Positions 18,247 through 26,759 of a DNA stretch of 64,000 bases are shown in pieces. This stretch comes from Paenibacillus xylanilyticus (lineage in GTDB: Bacteria; Bacillota; Bacilli; Paenibacillales; Paenibacillaceae), in the NCBI RefSeq assembly GCF_013359935.1, contig NZ_JABMCB010000202.1:124001-188000 (forward strand). The letters run 5' to 3'. The notes beneath the pieces were generated by a model. That model did no database searches. It was not told the DNA's origin and worked only from the letters and a program-made list of their open reading frames with translations. A program made the translations under genes and the position numbers. Position 1 is the stretch's first letter. Each line of letters begins with the position of its first letter.

Positions 18247-18990
18247 TTATAAGCTTTGAGACGTGGGGCGGACAATCAGTTCGTTAATGGTTACGTTAGT
18301 CGGCTGCTGGATTGCAAATAGTATCGTTCTGGCAATGTCGCTTGGGTCAAGTTGACTCCATTCCTGGCTGCCCAATTTCTCCAATGCCGGATAAATGGAG
18401 TTATCGGTAATGGTATCGTACAGCTCGGTCTCCACCGCACCAGGGGAGATGAGTGTTGTCCGAATATTTTGTGTGGATCCCAATTCGGTTCGCATACCTT
18501 CTGTTAAAATCCGTACAGCATGCTTGGTCGCACTATAAATAGAGCTTGAAGGGAAGATGATATGTCCCGCAATGGACGAAAAATTAATGATATGCCCCTC
18601 GTTACGTTCTTCCATATGTTTGTACACTGCCGCTATCCCATAGAGGACACCCTTAATGTTCACATCGATCATTCTATCCCATTCGTCGACTTTTAAATTT
18701 TTGAAGAACGAAAGAGGCATGACCCCAGCATTATTAATCAAAATGTCGATTTGTCCATAGACTTTAATCGTTTTATCCGCCAATGCTTCCAGATCAACAC
18801 GCGAAGTGACGTCAGTCACCATGTAGCTGGCTTCACCTCCAGCGTTACGAATTTCTTCTTGCAGCTGCTGCAATCGGTCTTCCCGGCGAGCGGCAAGCAT
18901 GACTTTAATATTGTGTTGAGCGAGAAGTTTCGCCGTGGCCGCTCCCATTCCGCTGCTTGCACCTGTGATGATTGCTACTTTTGTATTCAT
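18247..18990 (-). CDS. SDR family NAD(P)-dependent oxidoreductase
   Basis: 247 residues of the classical short-chain dehydrogenase type. The Rossmann motif TGASSGMG is at 9-16, NNAG at 86-89, catalytic Ser at about 139 and YSATK at 152-156. Length and motifs resemble the YdfG/clavaldehyde-dehydrogenase-like SDRs that reduce small carbonyl compounds. The ATG has AGGGGAAG upstream. Its promoter region contains a TTAGAGTTTAATATAA site related to sites around the neighbouring MerR gene, so it is probably that regulator's target. Substrate unknown. Confidence 0.9.
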   Translation of the reverse strand: MNTKVAIITGASSGMGAATAKLLAQHNIKVMLAARREDRLQQLQEEIRNAGGEASYMVTDVTSRVDLEALADKTIKVYGQIDILINNAGVMPLSFFKNLKVDEWDRMIDVNIKGVLYGIAAVYKHMEERNEGHIINFSSIAGHIIFPSSSIYSATKHAVRILTEGMRTELGSTQNIRTTLISPGAVETELYDTITDNSIYPALEKLGSQEWSQLDPSDIARTILFAIQQPTNVTINELIVRPTSQSL

Positions 18991-19052
18991 GTGTACTTCC
19001 CCTTTGTCCTTGTATTAGCCACTCATCGTCGGCTTGATTCCAGGTTATCAAT

Positions 19053-19197
19053 TAGAGTTTAATATAAGTCAAGTCTCAAAAATTAAATAATTTGCATAGG
19101 CGAAATCCCCACAAATTCGTGGAATTTTTGATGATACAGACAATAAGTGGAAATAATAGGGAAATAACAACGGAAAATATATTAGAGTTTACTCTAA
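19053..19197. promoter_or_regulatory. MerR-type operators between the SDR and MerR genes
   Basis: TTAGAGTTTAATATAA at 19053-19068 overlaps the SDR promoter; on the minus strand TTGACT and TAACCT flank it with 19-bp spacing. A perfect inverted repeat TTAGAGT-TT-ACTCTAA lies at 19182-19197. The long spacer with a central dyad is typical of MerR-activated promoters. Confidence 0.6.
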
Positions 19198-19272
19198 TAT
19201 AAGCACCAAAAAAGACGCATCTCCATCCGGGAAACGCGCTCCATCTTAGAGTGAAATGTTGCAAACCAACAT

Positions 19273-19650
19273 CTAGGGCAGCATCTTGGCCAATCCTTTT
19301 TCCTGCATGTCATAAAGTGCCAGTTTGTAATTGATTTGCTCCAAAGATTTAATTGTTTCCGAGAGGTCCTTCTCCACTTTTTCCTTGTGGATAAGCATCA
19401 TTTGTTTACGTAATTCTAGGGTGTTCTCGCCTTCTTGGTATAGACCCACATATTTCCTGATCTCGGCAAGTGGCATGCCCGTCGCTCGCAGCGCCAAAAT
19501 AAAATTCAACCAATCCATACTCTCTTCGTCATACACTCGATTGCCACTCGAATCGCGCTTGACATATGGCAGGATCCCTTCCCGTTCGTAAAATCGAAGA
19601 GTATATGGGGTAATTCCGGTTTTCTCCGAAATTTCTTTAATCGTGGACAT
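19273..19650 (-). CDS. MerR family transcriptional regulator
   Basis: 125 residues with the MerR winged helix at the N-terminus (IKEISEKTGITPYTLRFYER, then GILPYVKRDSSGNRVY) followed by a long coiled-coil helix and a short C-terminus lacking an obvious metal-binding cysteine cluster. It resembles the AdhR/NmlR group that responds to reactive aldehydes; that is a family-level inference. It shares the strand with the SDR gene 282 bp downstream, and copies of its likely operator flank both genes, including AGTAAACTCTAA just upstream of its own start. Confidence 0.9.
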   Translation of the reverse strand: MSTIKEISEKTGITPYTLRFYEREGILPYVKRDSSGNRVYDEESMDWLNFILALRATGMPLAEIRKYVGLYQEGENTLELRKQMMLIHKEKVEKDLSETIKSLEQINYKLALYDMQEKGLAKMLP

Positions 19651-19664
19651 CGCATTCTCCTCCA

Positions 19665-19794
19665 GTCATCAAAGTAAACTCTAACCTTTATCCTTCATTC
19701 ATTTCCATATTTCTGGAATTAACAACCAACTATTAAGGGGATTTCCTAGTTTAATGGCGGATTGAACAAGCTTTTAACTTAGAGTTTACTATAT
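19665..19794. promoter_or_regulatory. Further MerR-type half-sites upstream of the MerR gene
   Basis: AGTAAACTCTAA near 19669-19680 and TTAGAGTTTACTATAT near 19779-19794 repeat the TTAGAGT-TT-ACTCTAA theme, suggesting autoregulation from one or both. Confidence 0.45.
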
Positions 19795-19942
19795 GGACTT
19801 AGATGTATTCTATTCAAAATTCGCAGAAAGAGGGTATTGTGTCTACTACATTATCTACCTCCAAAGCTCTCTTAAAATCCTTTTTAAAACTCCTATATGA
19901 GCAGAGTTAATTGCAATTTGATTCTAATAGAGGTGTGCTGTT

Positions 19943-20095
19943 CTGAAAAAAGGTGGAATCTTCTTCTCTTTAACTCAGGATCAATCCCAAAAATAGGCTG
20001 AAAATTATGGAGTTAAAGCTAAATTCAATACCAAATTCCCTAACCGAGAAGACTTACAGAACATAACGAAATTAATTACTGAAGGCAGAATTAAA
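19943..20095 (+). pseudogene. C-terminal fragment of an NADP-dependent oxidoreductase
   Basis: One frame reads KKGGIFFSLTQDQSQK, a TAG stop, then AENYGVKAKFNTKFPNREDL and NITKLITEGRIKL. This is the end-of-Rossmann to tail pattern of zinc-independent alcohol dehydrogenase/quinone reductases. It has no start, no upstream domain and one in-frame stop, so it is a remnant. Confidence 0.6.
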
Positions 20096-20339
20096 CTTCA
20101 CGCTTCTCTTCCAACAATTCTGCAAATGACTGGCGTATTCGCTTAAATTCATTTGTAGAGATTTTTTTGACATCTGGATATTTCGCTTCAACTAGATCGA
20201 TCCAATGTACATAGGCAGAGTTTTTGAAGGTATCTACCCAAAACGCAGAGAGTGACTGGTCACTATCGCATTCTTTTTCTTGCAAGGCTAAGATAAAGCT
20301 TCTTGTTTCACTTTTAGTCTGATTCCAGAAAGCATCCAT
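20091..20339 (-). CDS. Small hypothetical protein
   Basis: 82 residues, Glu/Lys rich and probably helical, starting at ATG 20339 without a clear ribosome binding site. No domain was recognised. Its 3' end overlaps the opposite-strand oxidoreductase remnant, so it could itself be a leftover of a larger gene. Listed for completeness. Confidence 0.35.
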   Translation of the reverse strand: MDAFWNQTKSETRSFILALQEKECDSDQSLSAFWVDTFKNSAYVHWIDLVEAKYPDVKKISTNEFKRIRQSFAELLEEKREV

Positions 20340-20631
20340 CAGTTTAAATCATCAAAATTACGTTAAAAATGGTCTAACAGTAAGATGAACTCTTGTGCGG
20401 GAATATCCCCTTTTACACTCACTCTTGTAAACTGACAACATCCATCCCGTAACCAAAAAAAGCACACTAAACCTAAACACAAAACGAAATAATAATTAAG
20501 CATCATAGTCCCTTATTACATAGTATCATCCAAATTATTAATCAAAAGAATCAGTATATGTATTTGAGTTCTTGATACGATACTATCCTGCATTCTTCAT
20601 CGGAAATATGATTTGGTTTTGTTAAGTTTCA

Positions 20632-20886
20632 TTATTTTTTATTGTTCTTTTCCGAAGTAAATTTAGGTTTATTAGTCTTTTCAATAATCATTAAATCGAG
20701 TAGCTTTATTAATCTTGTACCTATTCTTACAAGAATTATACAAGCAGCGAGTGTAATAATAATGACTAGTAACCATTCTATAAAAGGAATATAAGAAGTA
20801 AATGGTGTGTTTATGTAAACCGGGATAGATTCATCTAATCCTACTGTATTAATAGCAATAACCTCTTTAAAGTAAATTATATATAT
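20632..20886 (-). other. Open frame for a small membrane protein lacking a normal start
   Basis: A minus-strand frame of about 77 codons reads INTVGLDESIPVYINTPF, then a strong transmembrane helix (IEWLLVIIITLAACIILV) and a basic tail ending at a TAA at 20632. It looks protein-coding, but no ATG/GTG/TTG occurs in frame after the upstream stop; only ATT or GTT follow an AAAGAGG. It is either a gene with a rare start or a decayed one. Confidence 0.35.
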
Positions 20887-21154
20887 TTAATAAGAAACTC
20901 ATTATAACATGAGTAAAGTCACCCTCAAGCTAGCTCAATAATTATCAGATGAAGGCAGACAGCTACTCATCCCCTTACTTGCGTCACACTCTCTTTATCT
21001 TCAAATGATTTAATGGACTGTAGACACGTCCGCCCCTTCCTCACTCCAGCATTTTGACAGCGCTCTTTTAGTATCCCTTATTGATACAGGAGCGGGAAAG
21101 CCTAACGGCAGATTGATCAAGGAATTAGTAATCCTCAATTTGTACCAGTGACCT

Positions 21155-21349
21155 TTATATAAATCGCTCCTGTCCTAAGAGTTCATACTTTCTCATGTAC
21201 TTACGCATGATGTTGCTAATATAAACCTTTCGTTGAAAATGATACGTAGAACAACAGGCAATCTGCGCTATTTCATCATATGAGATATTGTCAGCCAAAT
21301 TTGTTTCGATGTGATCTATTGCGCTGTTCATCCTCTCTAACCAATCCAT
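21155..21349 (-). pseudogene. Truncated AraC-family regulator (N-terminus only)
   Basis: ATG 21349 is preceded by GGGAGGGAGAACG, a strong ribosome binding site. The first 40 residues (MDWLERMNSAIDHIETNL then ISYDEIAQIACCSTYHFQR) are the start of the first AraC helix-turn-helix of GyrI-like regulators. After that the sequence switches to unrelated residues and stops. The second helix-turn-helix and the effector domain are gone, so it should not bind DNA normally. Confidence 0.7.
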
Positions 21350-21500
21350 CGTTCTCCCTCCCTTCGAGTTAAATATTATCGTAAATAAAAAAGACTTTCC
21401 GTGCATTTCCTGCACCAAATTGTCAGCATCATTCGCATCCCCTGAAGATCAATCCCAATAAATCTTGTCTAATTATGTTTTCCCTAGTCACCACTTTAAC

Positions 21501-21589
21501 CTGCCCGTTAGTTGAACAAAAGCAGCCGATCAATCTGATCAGCTGATCTTTTTTAGTTCTATTACACTATCGTTTCCGGTTAGTTTAAA
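21501..21589. repeat. Element A, complete copy
   Basis: CTGCCCGTTAGTTGAAC, hairpin region AGCAGCCGATCA...TGATCAGCTGATCTTTTTT, and right end CGTTTCCGGTTAGTTTAA. It lies in a gene-free stretch between the AraC remnant and an SDR promoter. Confidence 0.8.
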
Positions 21590-21941
21590 CAATTTTTATT
21601 TCTTTCCATCTTACCTACTACAATTTGAACGCAGTCTGATTGAATTAAAACATAGTTAGCTTTGTCATTAGTTTTTGGAGTTACGTTCATTGCTCACCTG
21701 CTGCTGCACTGTACTTATTTAGCTATTGTTCTCCGTTAGAGCGTAATATAGTAAGTTCCTAGAACAAATTATATGGCCATAAATGCAGAATGAGCCAATC
21801 ATGGGCGATGGGCTTGGTTGACTTGGCCACCATAGGATCAGGGTATTTACAACGAATCGTATCCTCGGAAGTTCTATTTATAGCAGCGATTTGCTTTATC
21901 GTAAAAGTTTTTTTCTGTCTTCCTCCCGTTCCGGCCGGAGA

Positions 21942-21959
21942 TTATTTTGTACAAAATAA
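21942..21959. promoter_or_regulatory. 18-bp perfect palindrome upstream of the second SDR
   Basis: TTATTTTGTACAAAATAA reads the same on both strands. It lies about 60 bp before the MerR-type promoter and could be another operator. No protein is assigned. Confidence 0.4.
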
Positions 21960-22020
21960 ATCTTGGAACTGGCTTGGAGTCAAGTCTTTAATCCTTGTGA
22001 CAAAACTTTATTTTCGCTCC

Positions 22021-22051
22021 TTGACTTGGAGCCGACTCCAAGTTATAGAAT
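22021..22051 (+). promoter_or_regulatory. MerR-type promoter of the second SDR
   Basis: TTGACT (22021-22026) and TAGAAT (22046-22051) are 19 bp apart. Overlapping the spacer is a perfect dyad ACTTGGAG-N4-CTCCAAGT at 22024-22043. This is the classic MerR-activator geometry, yet no intact MerR gene adjoins it. Confidence 0.7.
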
Positions 22052-22097
22052 GGGAGCCATCTGGGGAATATATCCCGCGATTAGGAGGAGACATACA

Positions 22098-22946
22098 ATG
22101 AACACGAACAAACGAGAAAATATCGCACTGATTACTGGCGCAAGCAATGGGATCGGGTTGGAATTAACACGGAAGTTACTGTTAGAGGGCTGGCAGGTGG
22201 TTGCTTTGAACCGATCCGACTTTCCTGCGGATGATATGAGAATCCAAAAAGCCATCAATAGTGGATGGATTCGCATTTATAAAATAGCGGATCTTGCCGA
22301 TTATGCCAGCTTGAGACGTACTTTGGAAGAGATCAAAGGAAAGGAGCAGCGGATTGACACCTTGTTCAACAATGCCGGCGGAAGCTTTAACGAACTGAGC
22401 TATTCGAAACAAGGGCGTGAGAAACATTATGAACTGATGACGATCGTTCCGTATATCATTTTGATGGAATTGAAAGAACTCTTAAAAAACTCTAGCTTGA
22501 AAACGGTAGTCAATACCTCATCTGCTGCACTAAACTATGTGAAAGAGTTTAATATCGAAATCCTGGAACGCCCCAAAACCTTCCGCAAACTACTTGGTCC
22601 ATATGCCACTTCAAAGCTGGCGCTTTCGCTGTGGACACAGGCTATCTCATCGCAGCTTGCTAAAGAAGGCATCAAGATCCGCAGCGTTGACCCGGGTAGC
22701 AATAATACGATAAGAAAAGGAAAAAATTCCGGATTACCCATAGTGGTTAAATGGCTAATGAAGCTGTTTTTCTCTCCACCTACCCACGGCGCGAACCAGT
22801 TGTATGAGGCGGCCCTCGGTGAACACCGCAATGAAACCGGCGTGTTTTTGCTGAAAGGTAAGACTGCGAAATTAAAATTTATTGATCAATCCCGGAACGT
22901 TTTGGAAAGAATTCATGAGATTTACGAACACGAATTTTCTTATTGA
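22098..22946 (+). CDS. SDR family oxidoreductase
   Basis: 282 residues from ATG 22098, chosen because AGGAGGAG precedes it and the promoter at 22021-22051 lies upstream; a longer in-frame extension to 21963 would run through that promoter. TGASNGIG is at 13-20, NNAG at 91-94, Ser141 and YATSK at 169-173. The C-terminal part resembles retinol-dehydrogenase-like SDRs. Substrate unknown. It is a single-gene unit: a MerR-type promoter in front and a strong terminator at 23033-23058. Confidence 0.88.
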   Translation: MNTNKRENIALITGASNGIGLELTRKLLLEGWQVVALNRSDFPADDMRIQKAINSGWIRIYKIADLADYASLRRTLEEIKGKEQRIDTLFNNAGGSFNELSYSKQGREKHYELMTIVPYIILMELKELLKNSSLKTVVNTSSAALNYVKEFNIEILERPKTFRKLLGPYATSKLALSLWTQAISSQLAKEGIKIRSVDPGSNNTIRKGKNSGLPIVVKWLMKLFFSPPTHGANQLYEAALGEHRNETGVFLLKGKTAKLKFIDQSRNVLERIHEIYEHEFSY

Positions 22947-23032
22947 GCGTTCCTAGGTTACGAAGGCACACTAAACGGCTAGACCTTTTGATTATGCTCT
23001 GTATTCGCAACATGTAGACCCCGATTCGGACC

Positions 23033-23064
23033 GCGGCAGCCTATCGCCAGGCTGCCGCACTTTC
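23033..23064 (+). terminator. Terminator of the second SDR gene
   Basis: GCGGCAGCCT pairs perfectly with AGGCTGCCGC around a six-base loop, followed by ACTTTCTTT. Confidence 0.75.
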
Positions 23065-23270
23065 TTTATGAAGCTATCTTTTTCCTTTAGATTTAATGAT
23101 ATTACACCTAACCATTTGTCTCACGATGGATGGTACTATGAGATGGGTGTAACACCTGCTAGGAATAAAAGAGCCCGAGGCAGGATTTGTGCAAAGTATG
23201 GTTCCTACACCATATTCGCCAAGGAGAATCCACTATGAGCTCACACATCTTAGTATCTGAGCAAATCGAA

Positions 23271-23489
23271 TCATGCGAGAACTATCGATTCAATCGGTGA
23301 TTCGTAAGAAGCAAATAAAGTCAAGCTATAGCCAAACAGTGGGAACGAATTAATAAAGGATCCTCCACATACCATAATCTCTGCCCTTCCGTTGCTAATG
23401 CTATCCAACGTGGAAAAAGATTGGTATACGCGAACCGGATATCCGAGGAAAGAACGGTAACGACACTCGTGAGCCAAATTTCTCCTCAT
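23271..23489 (-). pseudogene. Internal fragment of a luciferase-like (LLM) flavin oxidoreductase
   Basis: The frame contains VRVYQSFSTLDSISNGRAEI then FINSFPLFGYSL, which matches the conserved middle of bacterial luciferase-like monooxygenases (normally a LATLDLLSNGRAEI pattern). Both ends are missing. It abuts the remnant of a WXG100 toxin start at 23506, so the two were joined by a deletion or insertion. Confidence 0.65.
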
Positions 23490-23505
23490 TCATCCAAATT
23501 CTTAA

Positions 23506-23604
23506 GTATCTTTGTCATTGTCTCATCCCTCAGTTCTAGATTTATCCTATAGATTAATCTATGTTATATGGTGTTTGTGAGGAGCGATGGTTCTATTTAT
23601 GTGT
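23506..23604 (-). pseudogene. 5' end and leader of a second WXG100 toxin gene, rest deleted
   Basis: About 99 bp match 13192-13290 (upstream region and first codons of the intact toxin) at roughly 80% identity, including the MTKI start codons and the TTTATCCTATAG and GGAGCGAT leader motifs. The coding part ends after four or five codons and runs into the LLM fragment. It is a footprint of a former paralogous toxin locus. Confidence 0.65.
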
Positions 23605-23652
23605 ATCCATTGGCAAGAAAAGTTGATCCATGGTATATTTGAATGTACAAGA

Positions 23653-23713
23653 AAACCGTTCCTTGGAAAAATGTTGGTGGTACTTCCATTTTACCAAGGA
23701 GCGGTTTCTTTTT
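23653..23713 (+). terminator. Long hairpin followed by a T run
   Basis: AAACCGTTCCTTGG pairs with CCAAGGAGCGGTTT across a long loop, then CTTTTTG. No plus-strand gene directly precedes it, so it may terminate read-through or be a mobile remnant. Confidence 0.55.
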
Positions 23714-23733
23714 GTTTTACAATTTTGGAAACA

Positions 23734-23780
23734 GGGGCTGTCCCGGTCATTTATATGACTTTTGGGACAGCCCCTTTCTT
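23734..23780. terminator. Strong hairpin at the 3' end of the HxlR gene
   Basis: GGGGCTGTCCC (23734-23744) pairs perfectly with GGGACAGCCCC (23764-23774). A TTTCTT tract follows on the plus side, with a weaker T tract on the minus side. Confidence 0.7.
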
Positions 23781-23782
23781 AC

Positions 23783-24208
23783 TTATGAATATCTGTGATT
23801 TGAAGCGGTCCGTCGTTCATTATATAGATCGCTTTCGACTTCTCCGCTTCCCGTCCATCCACTGGTTGAGTCATTGCCATAAGTTTCTCCCCAGGTCTTC
23901 ATGCTATCGATAATTGGTTCCAGCGTACGGCCGAATGCAGTCAGCGAGTATTCGACCTTAGGCGGGACCTGCTGAAAGACCTCGCGATGCACGATGCCAT
24001 CCTCTTCCAACTGGCGCAACTGCAAAGTCAGCATGCGCTGGGTAATAGTCGGGAAGAGGCGGCGGAATTCACTGGACCGTTTCGGTCCCTCGATCATATG
24101 ATACAGCAGCATGCCTTTCCACTTTCCTCCGATGATATCCAGCGTAAACTCGACCGGGCAGCTCTCTTCCCCCGGACATTTTCCGTATGTGCTTTTTCTG
24201 TCTCTCAT
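23783..24208 (-). CDS. HxlR family winged-helix transcriptional regulator
   Basis: 141 residues. CPVEFTLDIIGGKWKGMLLY followed by RSSEFRRLFPTITQRMLTLQ and LEEDGIVHREVFQQVPPKVE is the standard HxlR winged helix; the cysteine of the CPVE motif is the usual redox-sensing residue in YodB/HxlR-type proteins, with a second Cys at CPGEESC. The gene is divergent from two alcohol dehydrogenase genes, with an inverted repeat between them. It probably represses both until a thiol-reactive compound is present. Confidence 0.9.
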   Translation of the reverse strand: MRDRKSTYGKCPGEESCPVEFTLDIIGGKWKGMLLYHMIEGPKRSSEFRRLFPTITQRMLTLQLRQLEEDGIVHREVFQQVPPKVEYSLTAFGRTLEPIIDSMKTWGETYGNDSTSGWTGSGEVESDLYNERRTASNHRYS

Positions 24209-24281
24209 GCTTTCTCCTCCTCTTTGAATAATCCAAGTTCAAACTCCTTGATGCAAACAGTATTATTTTTATGCTGTAGGT

Positions 24282-24310
24282 ACATAAAAGTGACTATATA
24301 ACATTTATGT
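24282..24310. promoter_or_regulatory. Candidate HxlR operator in the divergent promoter region
   Basis: ACATAAA and TTTATGT form an inverted repeat with a 15-base spacer in the gap between the HxlR gene and the first dehydrogenase. Confidence 0.45.
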
Positions 24311-24396
24311 TCTTATGCCACATGAATGTGCGTACTTAACAAAGCAGATTCTACCATTCTATAATCAGAGTATAACTTAAATAGGAGGAATACAAA

Positions 24397-25437
24397 ATGA
24401 CAAATATAGCATCCATGAAAGCCGTAGCCTTGAAAGAATATTTACCAATCGACCGTGAAGATAGTCTGATTGACGTGGAACTGGACAGACCCTCGCCGCA
24501 AGGAAGGGACATTCTCATCCGTGTCCAAGCCGTCTCTATCAACCCTGTTGACGTGAAAGTCCGCTCGCCGAAAGATCGCAAGGAAGAACAGTATCGCGTG
24601 ATCGGCTGGGATGCTTCGGGAATCGTTGAAGCTGTCGGTGAAGGTGTGACATTGTTCCAGCCGGGCGATGAGGTCTACTATGCCGGTAGCATCACACGTC
24701 CCGGAAGCAATGTGCAATTCCAACTCGTTGACGAACGGATCGTTGGCCACAAGCCGAAAAACCTCGACTGGGCCGAAGCCGCCGCGCTGCCGCTGACGAC
24801 GATCACCGCCTGGGAGGCGATTTACGATCGCCTTGGCGTATCCAAGAATCCGGAAGACAATGCCGGCAAAAGTATCCTGATCATCGGCGCGGCCGGCGGA
24901 GTCGGATCGATCGCCACCCAGCTCGCCAATCTGGCGGGTCTCACCGTCATCGGCACCGCTTCGCGCAAAGATTCGGCCGACTGGGCGCTGAAGCACGGCG
25001 CTCACCATATCATCACCCACTATGATGACTTTGCTTCGCAAATCGAGAAGCTTGGACTGGAAGCACCCGAATACATCTTCTGCCTGAACAGCACCGACAA
25101 GCACTGGGACAACATCGTGAAGGCACTAGCACCGCAAGGCAACGTCTGCTCAATCGTTGAAACCAAAGGACCGGTCGATTTGACTAAGCTCCAAGACAAA
25201 AGCGGCACATTCGCCTGGGAATTCATGTTCACCCGCCCTATGTTCGAGACGAAAGATATGGCTGCTCAGCATGAACTGTTGAACACGGTGGCCAAGCTGG
25301 TTGAAGACGGCAAAGTAGTGACCACGCTGACCGAACGCTTGTCTCCATTCAATGCGGCGAATATGCGCGAAGCGCACCGCCGGGTCGAAAGCGGCAGCAT
25401 GATTGGAAAATTGGTCGTGGAAGGTTTCGATAACTAA
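24397..25437 (+). CDS. Zinc-independent alcohol dehydrogenase / quinone oxidoreductase family
   Basis: 346 residues of the medium-chain reductase superfamily. The GroES-like N-terminal half (ILIRVQAVSINPVDVKVR) lacks the zinc-binding Cys/His, and the nucleotide fold is at about 168 (ILIIGAAGGVGSIATQLA). This matches the zinc-binding-ADH-family-1 group, NADPH-dependent reductases of quinones or enones. Base composition is noticeably more GC-rich than neighbouring genes. It has AGGAGG upstream, is divergent from HxlR, and is followed by a true zinc alcohol dehydrogenase 65 bp later, probably one operon. Confidence 0.9.
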   Translation: MTNIASMKAVALKEYLPIDREDSLIDVELDRPSPQGRDILIRVQAVSINPVDVKVRSPKDRKEEQYRVIGWDASGIVEAVGEGVTLFQPGDEVYYAGSITRPGSNVQFQLVDERIVGHKPKNLDWAEAAALPLTTITAWEAIYDRLGVSKNPEDNAGKSILIIGAAGGVGSIATQLANLAGLTVIGTASRKDSADWALKHGAHHIITHYDDFASQIEKLGLEAPEYIFCLNSTDKHWDNIVKALAPQGNVCSIVETKGPVDLTKLQDKSGTFAWEFMFTRPMFETKDMAAQHELLNTVAKLVEDGKVVTTLTERLSPFNAANMREAHRRVESGSMIGKLVVEGFDN

Positions 25438-25502
25438 TCGAAAGCTTTGAAGATGACTTCAAGTTAACTTTAATAACTATACTATAATTAAAGGAGTAGA
25501 AA

Positions 25503-26546
25503 ATGATGTGTAAGACACGCGTTCTAAGTGCCCCAGGTGCAGGAGTACCTTTCGAAAAGACCACGATCGAGCGGAGAGAATTGCGGCCGGACGATGTTTT
25601 AATCGAAATTAAGTTTAGCGGGATTTGCCATTCCGATATCAACAGCGTAAACGGTGAATGGGGTGGCGGAATGTTCCCGATGGTTCCGGGCCATGAAATC
25701 GCTGGAATCGTAAGAGAAGTGGGCTCCGATGTTACAAAATTTAGAGTAGGCGATCGCGTAGGTGTGGGTTGTTTTGTAGACTCTTGCGGAGAATGCGAAT
25801 ACTGCCTCAAGGGTGAGGAACAGTATTGTACAAAAGGCGCGGTGCAGACCTATAATTCGTTAGACTATGATGGCAATCCAACATACGGGGGATACAGCCA
25901 AAAAATCGTGGTTACAGAAAGATTCGTAGTTCGCATCCCGGACAACCTGGAGCTGGATGTAGCAAGCCCGCTGCTTTGTGCAGGCATCACAACGTATTCT
26001 CCTTTGAAGCATTGGAATGTCGGTCCCGGTAAAAAGGTTGCCATTTTGGGTGTTGGAGGGCTCGGCCATCTGGCGATCCAATATGCGCACGCCCTGGGCG
26101 CCGAAGTTACGGTCTTGAGCCGCACGATCGATAAAAAAAGCGAAGCCCTGAGCCTTGGAGCAGATCATTACTTTGCCACAAGCGATTCAGAAACATTTAC
26201 AGCGCTGGCCGGTCGTTTTGACCTCATCTTAAACACCGTGTCTTCGAATCTTGATGTCGATGCGTATTTATCGCTTCTTCGTGTAGACGGTACACTTGTC
26301 AATGTCGGCGCTCCAGGTAGACCCGATCAATATAATGTGTTTTCCTTACTTTTGGGTCGTCGCAGCATAGCCGGGTCCCTTGTAGGCGGAATTCGGGAAA
26401 CTCAAGAGATGCTCGATTTCTCGGCGGAGCACGGCATTGCCCCTAAAATCGAGGTTATCAGTGCCGACCAAGTAACCGAAGCCTATGAGCGAGTTCTCCG
26501 CAGTGATGTGCGTTATCGATTTGTTATGGACGTATCCACCTTGTAA
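25503..26546 (+). CDS. Zinc-dependent NAD(P)+ alcohol dehydrogenase (cinnamyl-ADH type)
   Basis: 347 residues with catalytic zinc ligands C42 (GICHSD) and H64/E65 (PGHE), and structural-zinc cysteines C95, C98, C101 and C109. The Rossmann motif GVGGLGHLA is near residue 180. These features place it in the cinnamyl alcohol dehydrogenase/YahK-like branch, NADPH-dependent aldehyde reductases. It is second in the unit controlled by the divergent HxlR gene, suggesting that aldehydes or quinone breakdown products are its targets. A terminator lies at 26673. Confidence 0.9.
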   Translation: MMCKTRVLSAPGAGVPFEKTTIERRELRPDDVLIEIKFSGICHSDINSVNGEWGGGMFPMVPGHEIAGIVREVGSDVTKFRVGDRVGVGCFVDSCGECEYCLKGEEQYCTKGAVQTYNSLDYDGNPTYGGYSQKIVVTERFVVRIPDNLELDVASPLLCAGITTYSPLKHWNVGPGKKVAILGVGGLGHLAIQYAHALGAEVTVLSRTIDKKSEALSLGADHYFATSDSETFTALAGRFDLILNTVSSNLDVDAYLSLLRVDGTLVNVGAPGRPDQYNVFSLLLGRRSIAGSLVGGIRETQEMLDFSAEHGIAPKIEVISADQVTEAYERVLRSDVRYRFVMDVSTL

Positions 26547-26672
26547 GTTATCATAGCCATATCTCGTTAAACTTGAAAAGCCGCCATTTTGACAATTTCT
26601 TATGGATATATATTGTTGTCTTCTAACATGATTAGGCTATCGATATTTCCACAACACTTGTTGAATGAATTA

Positions 26673-26721
26673 AATCCCAATCTCTCTATAAAATAGAAGA
26701 GGATTGGGATTCTTTTCTTTT
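26673..26721 (+). terminator. Terminator of the dehydrogenase operon
   Basis: AATCCCAATC (26673-26682) pairs with GATTGGGATT (26702-26711), followed by CTTTTCTTTT. Confidence 0.85.
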
Positions 26722-26759
26722 GTAAATATAAAATATATAAATAAATCCAATGTTTTGAC

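Noticed and set aside
21790..22101. 103-codon plus-strand frame before the second SDR
   Set aside because: It runs through the 18-bp palindrome and the MerR-type promoter, lacks a ribosome binding site, and resembles no protein. It is non-coding regulatory DNA.
23105..23250. Possible short gene or RNA after the second SDR terminator
   Set aside because: ATGGTACC-like and AGGTGTTAC-type repeats are too short and no frame, hairpin or family pattern stands out.
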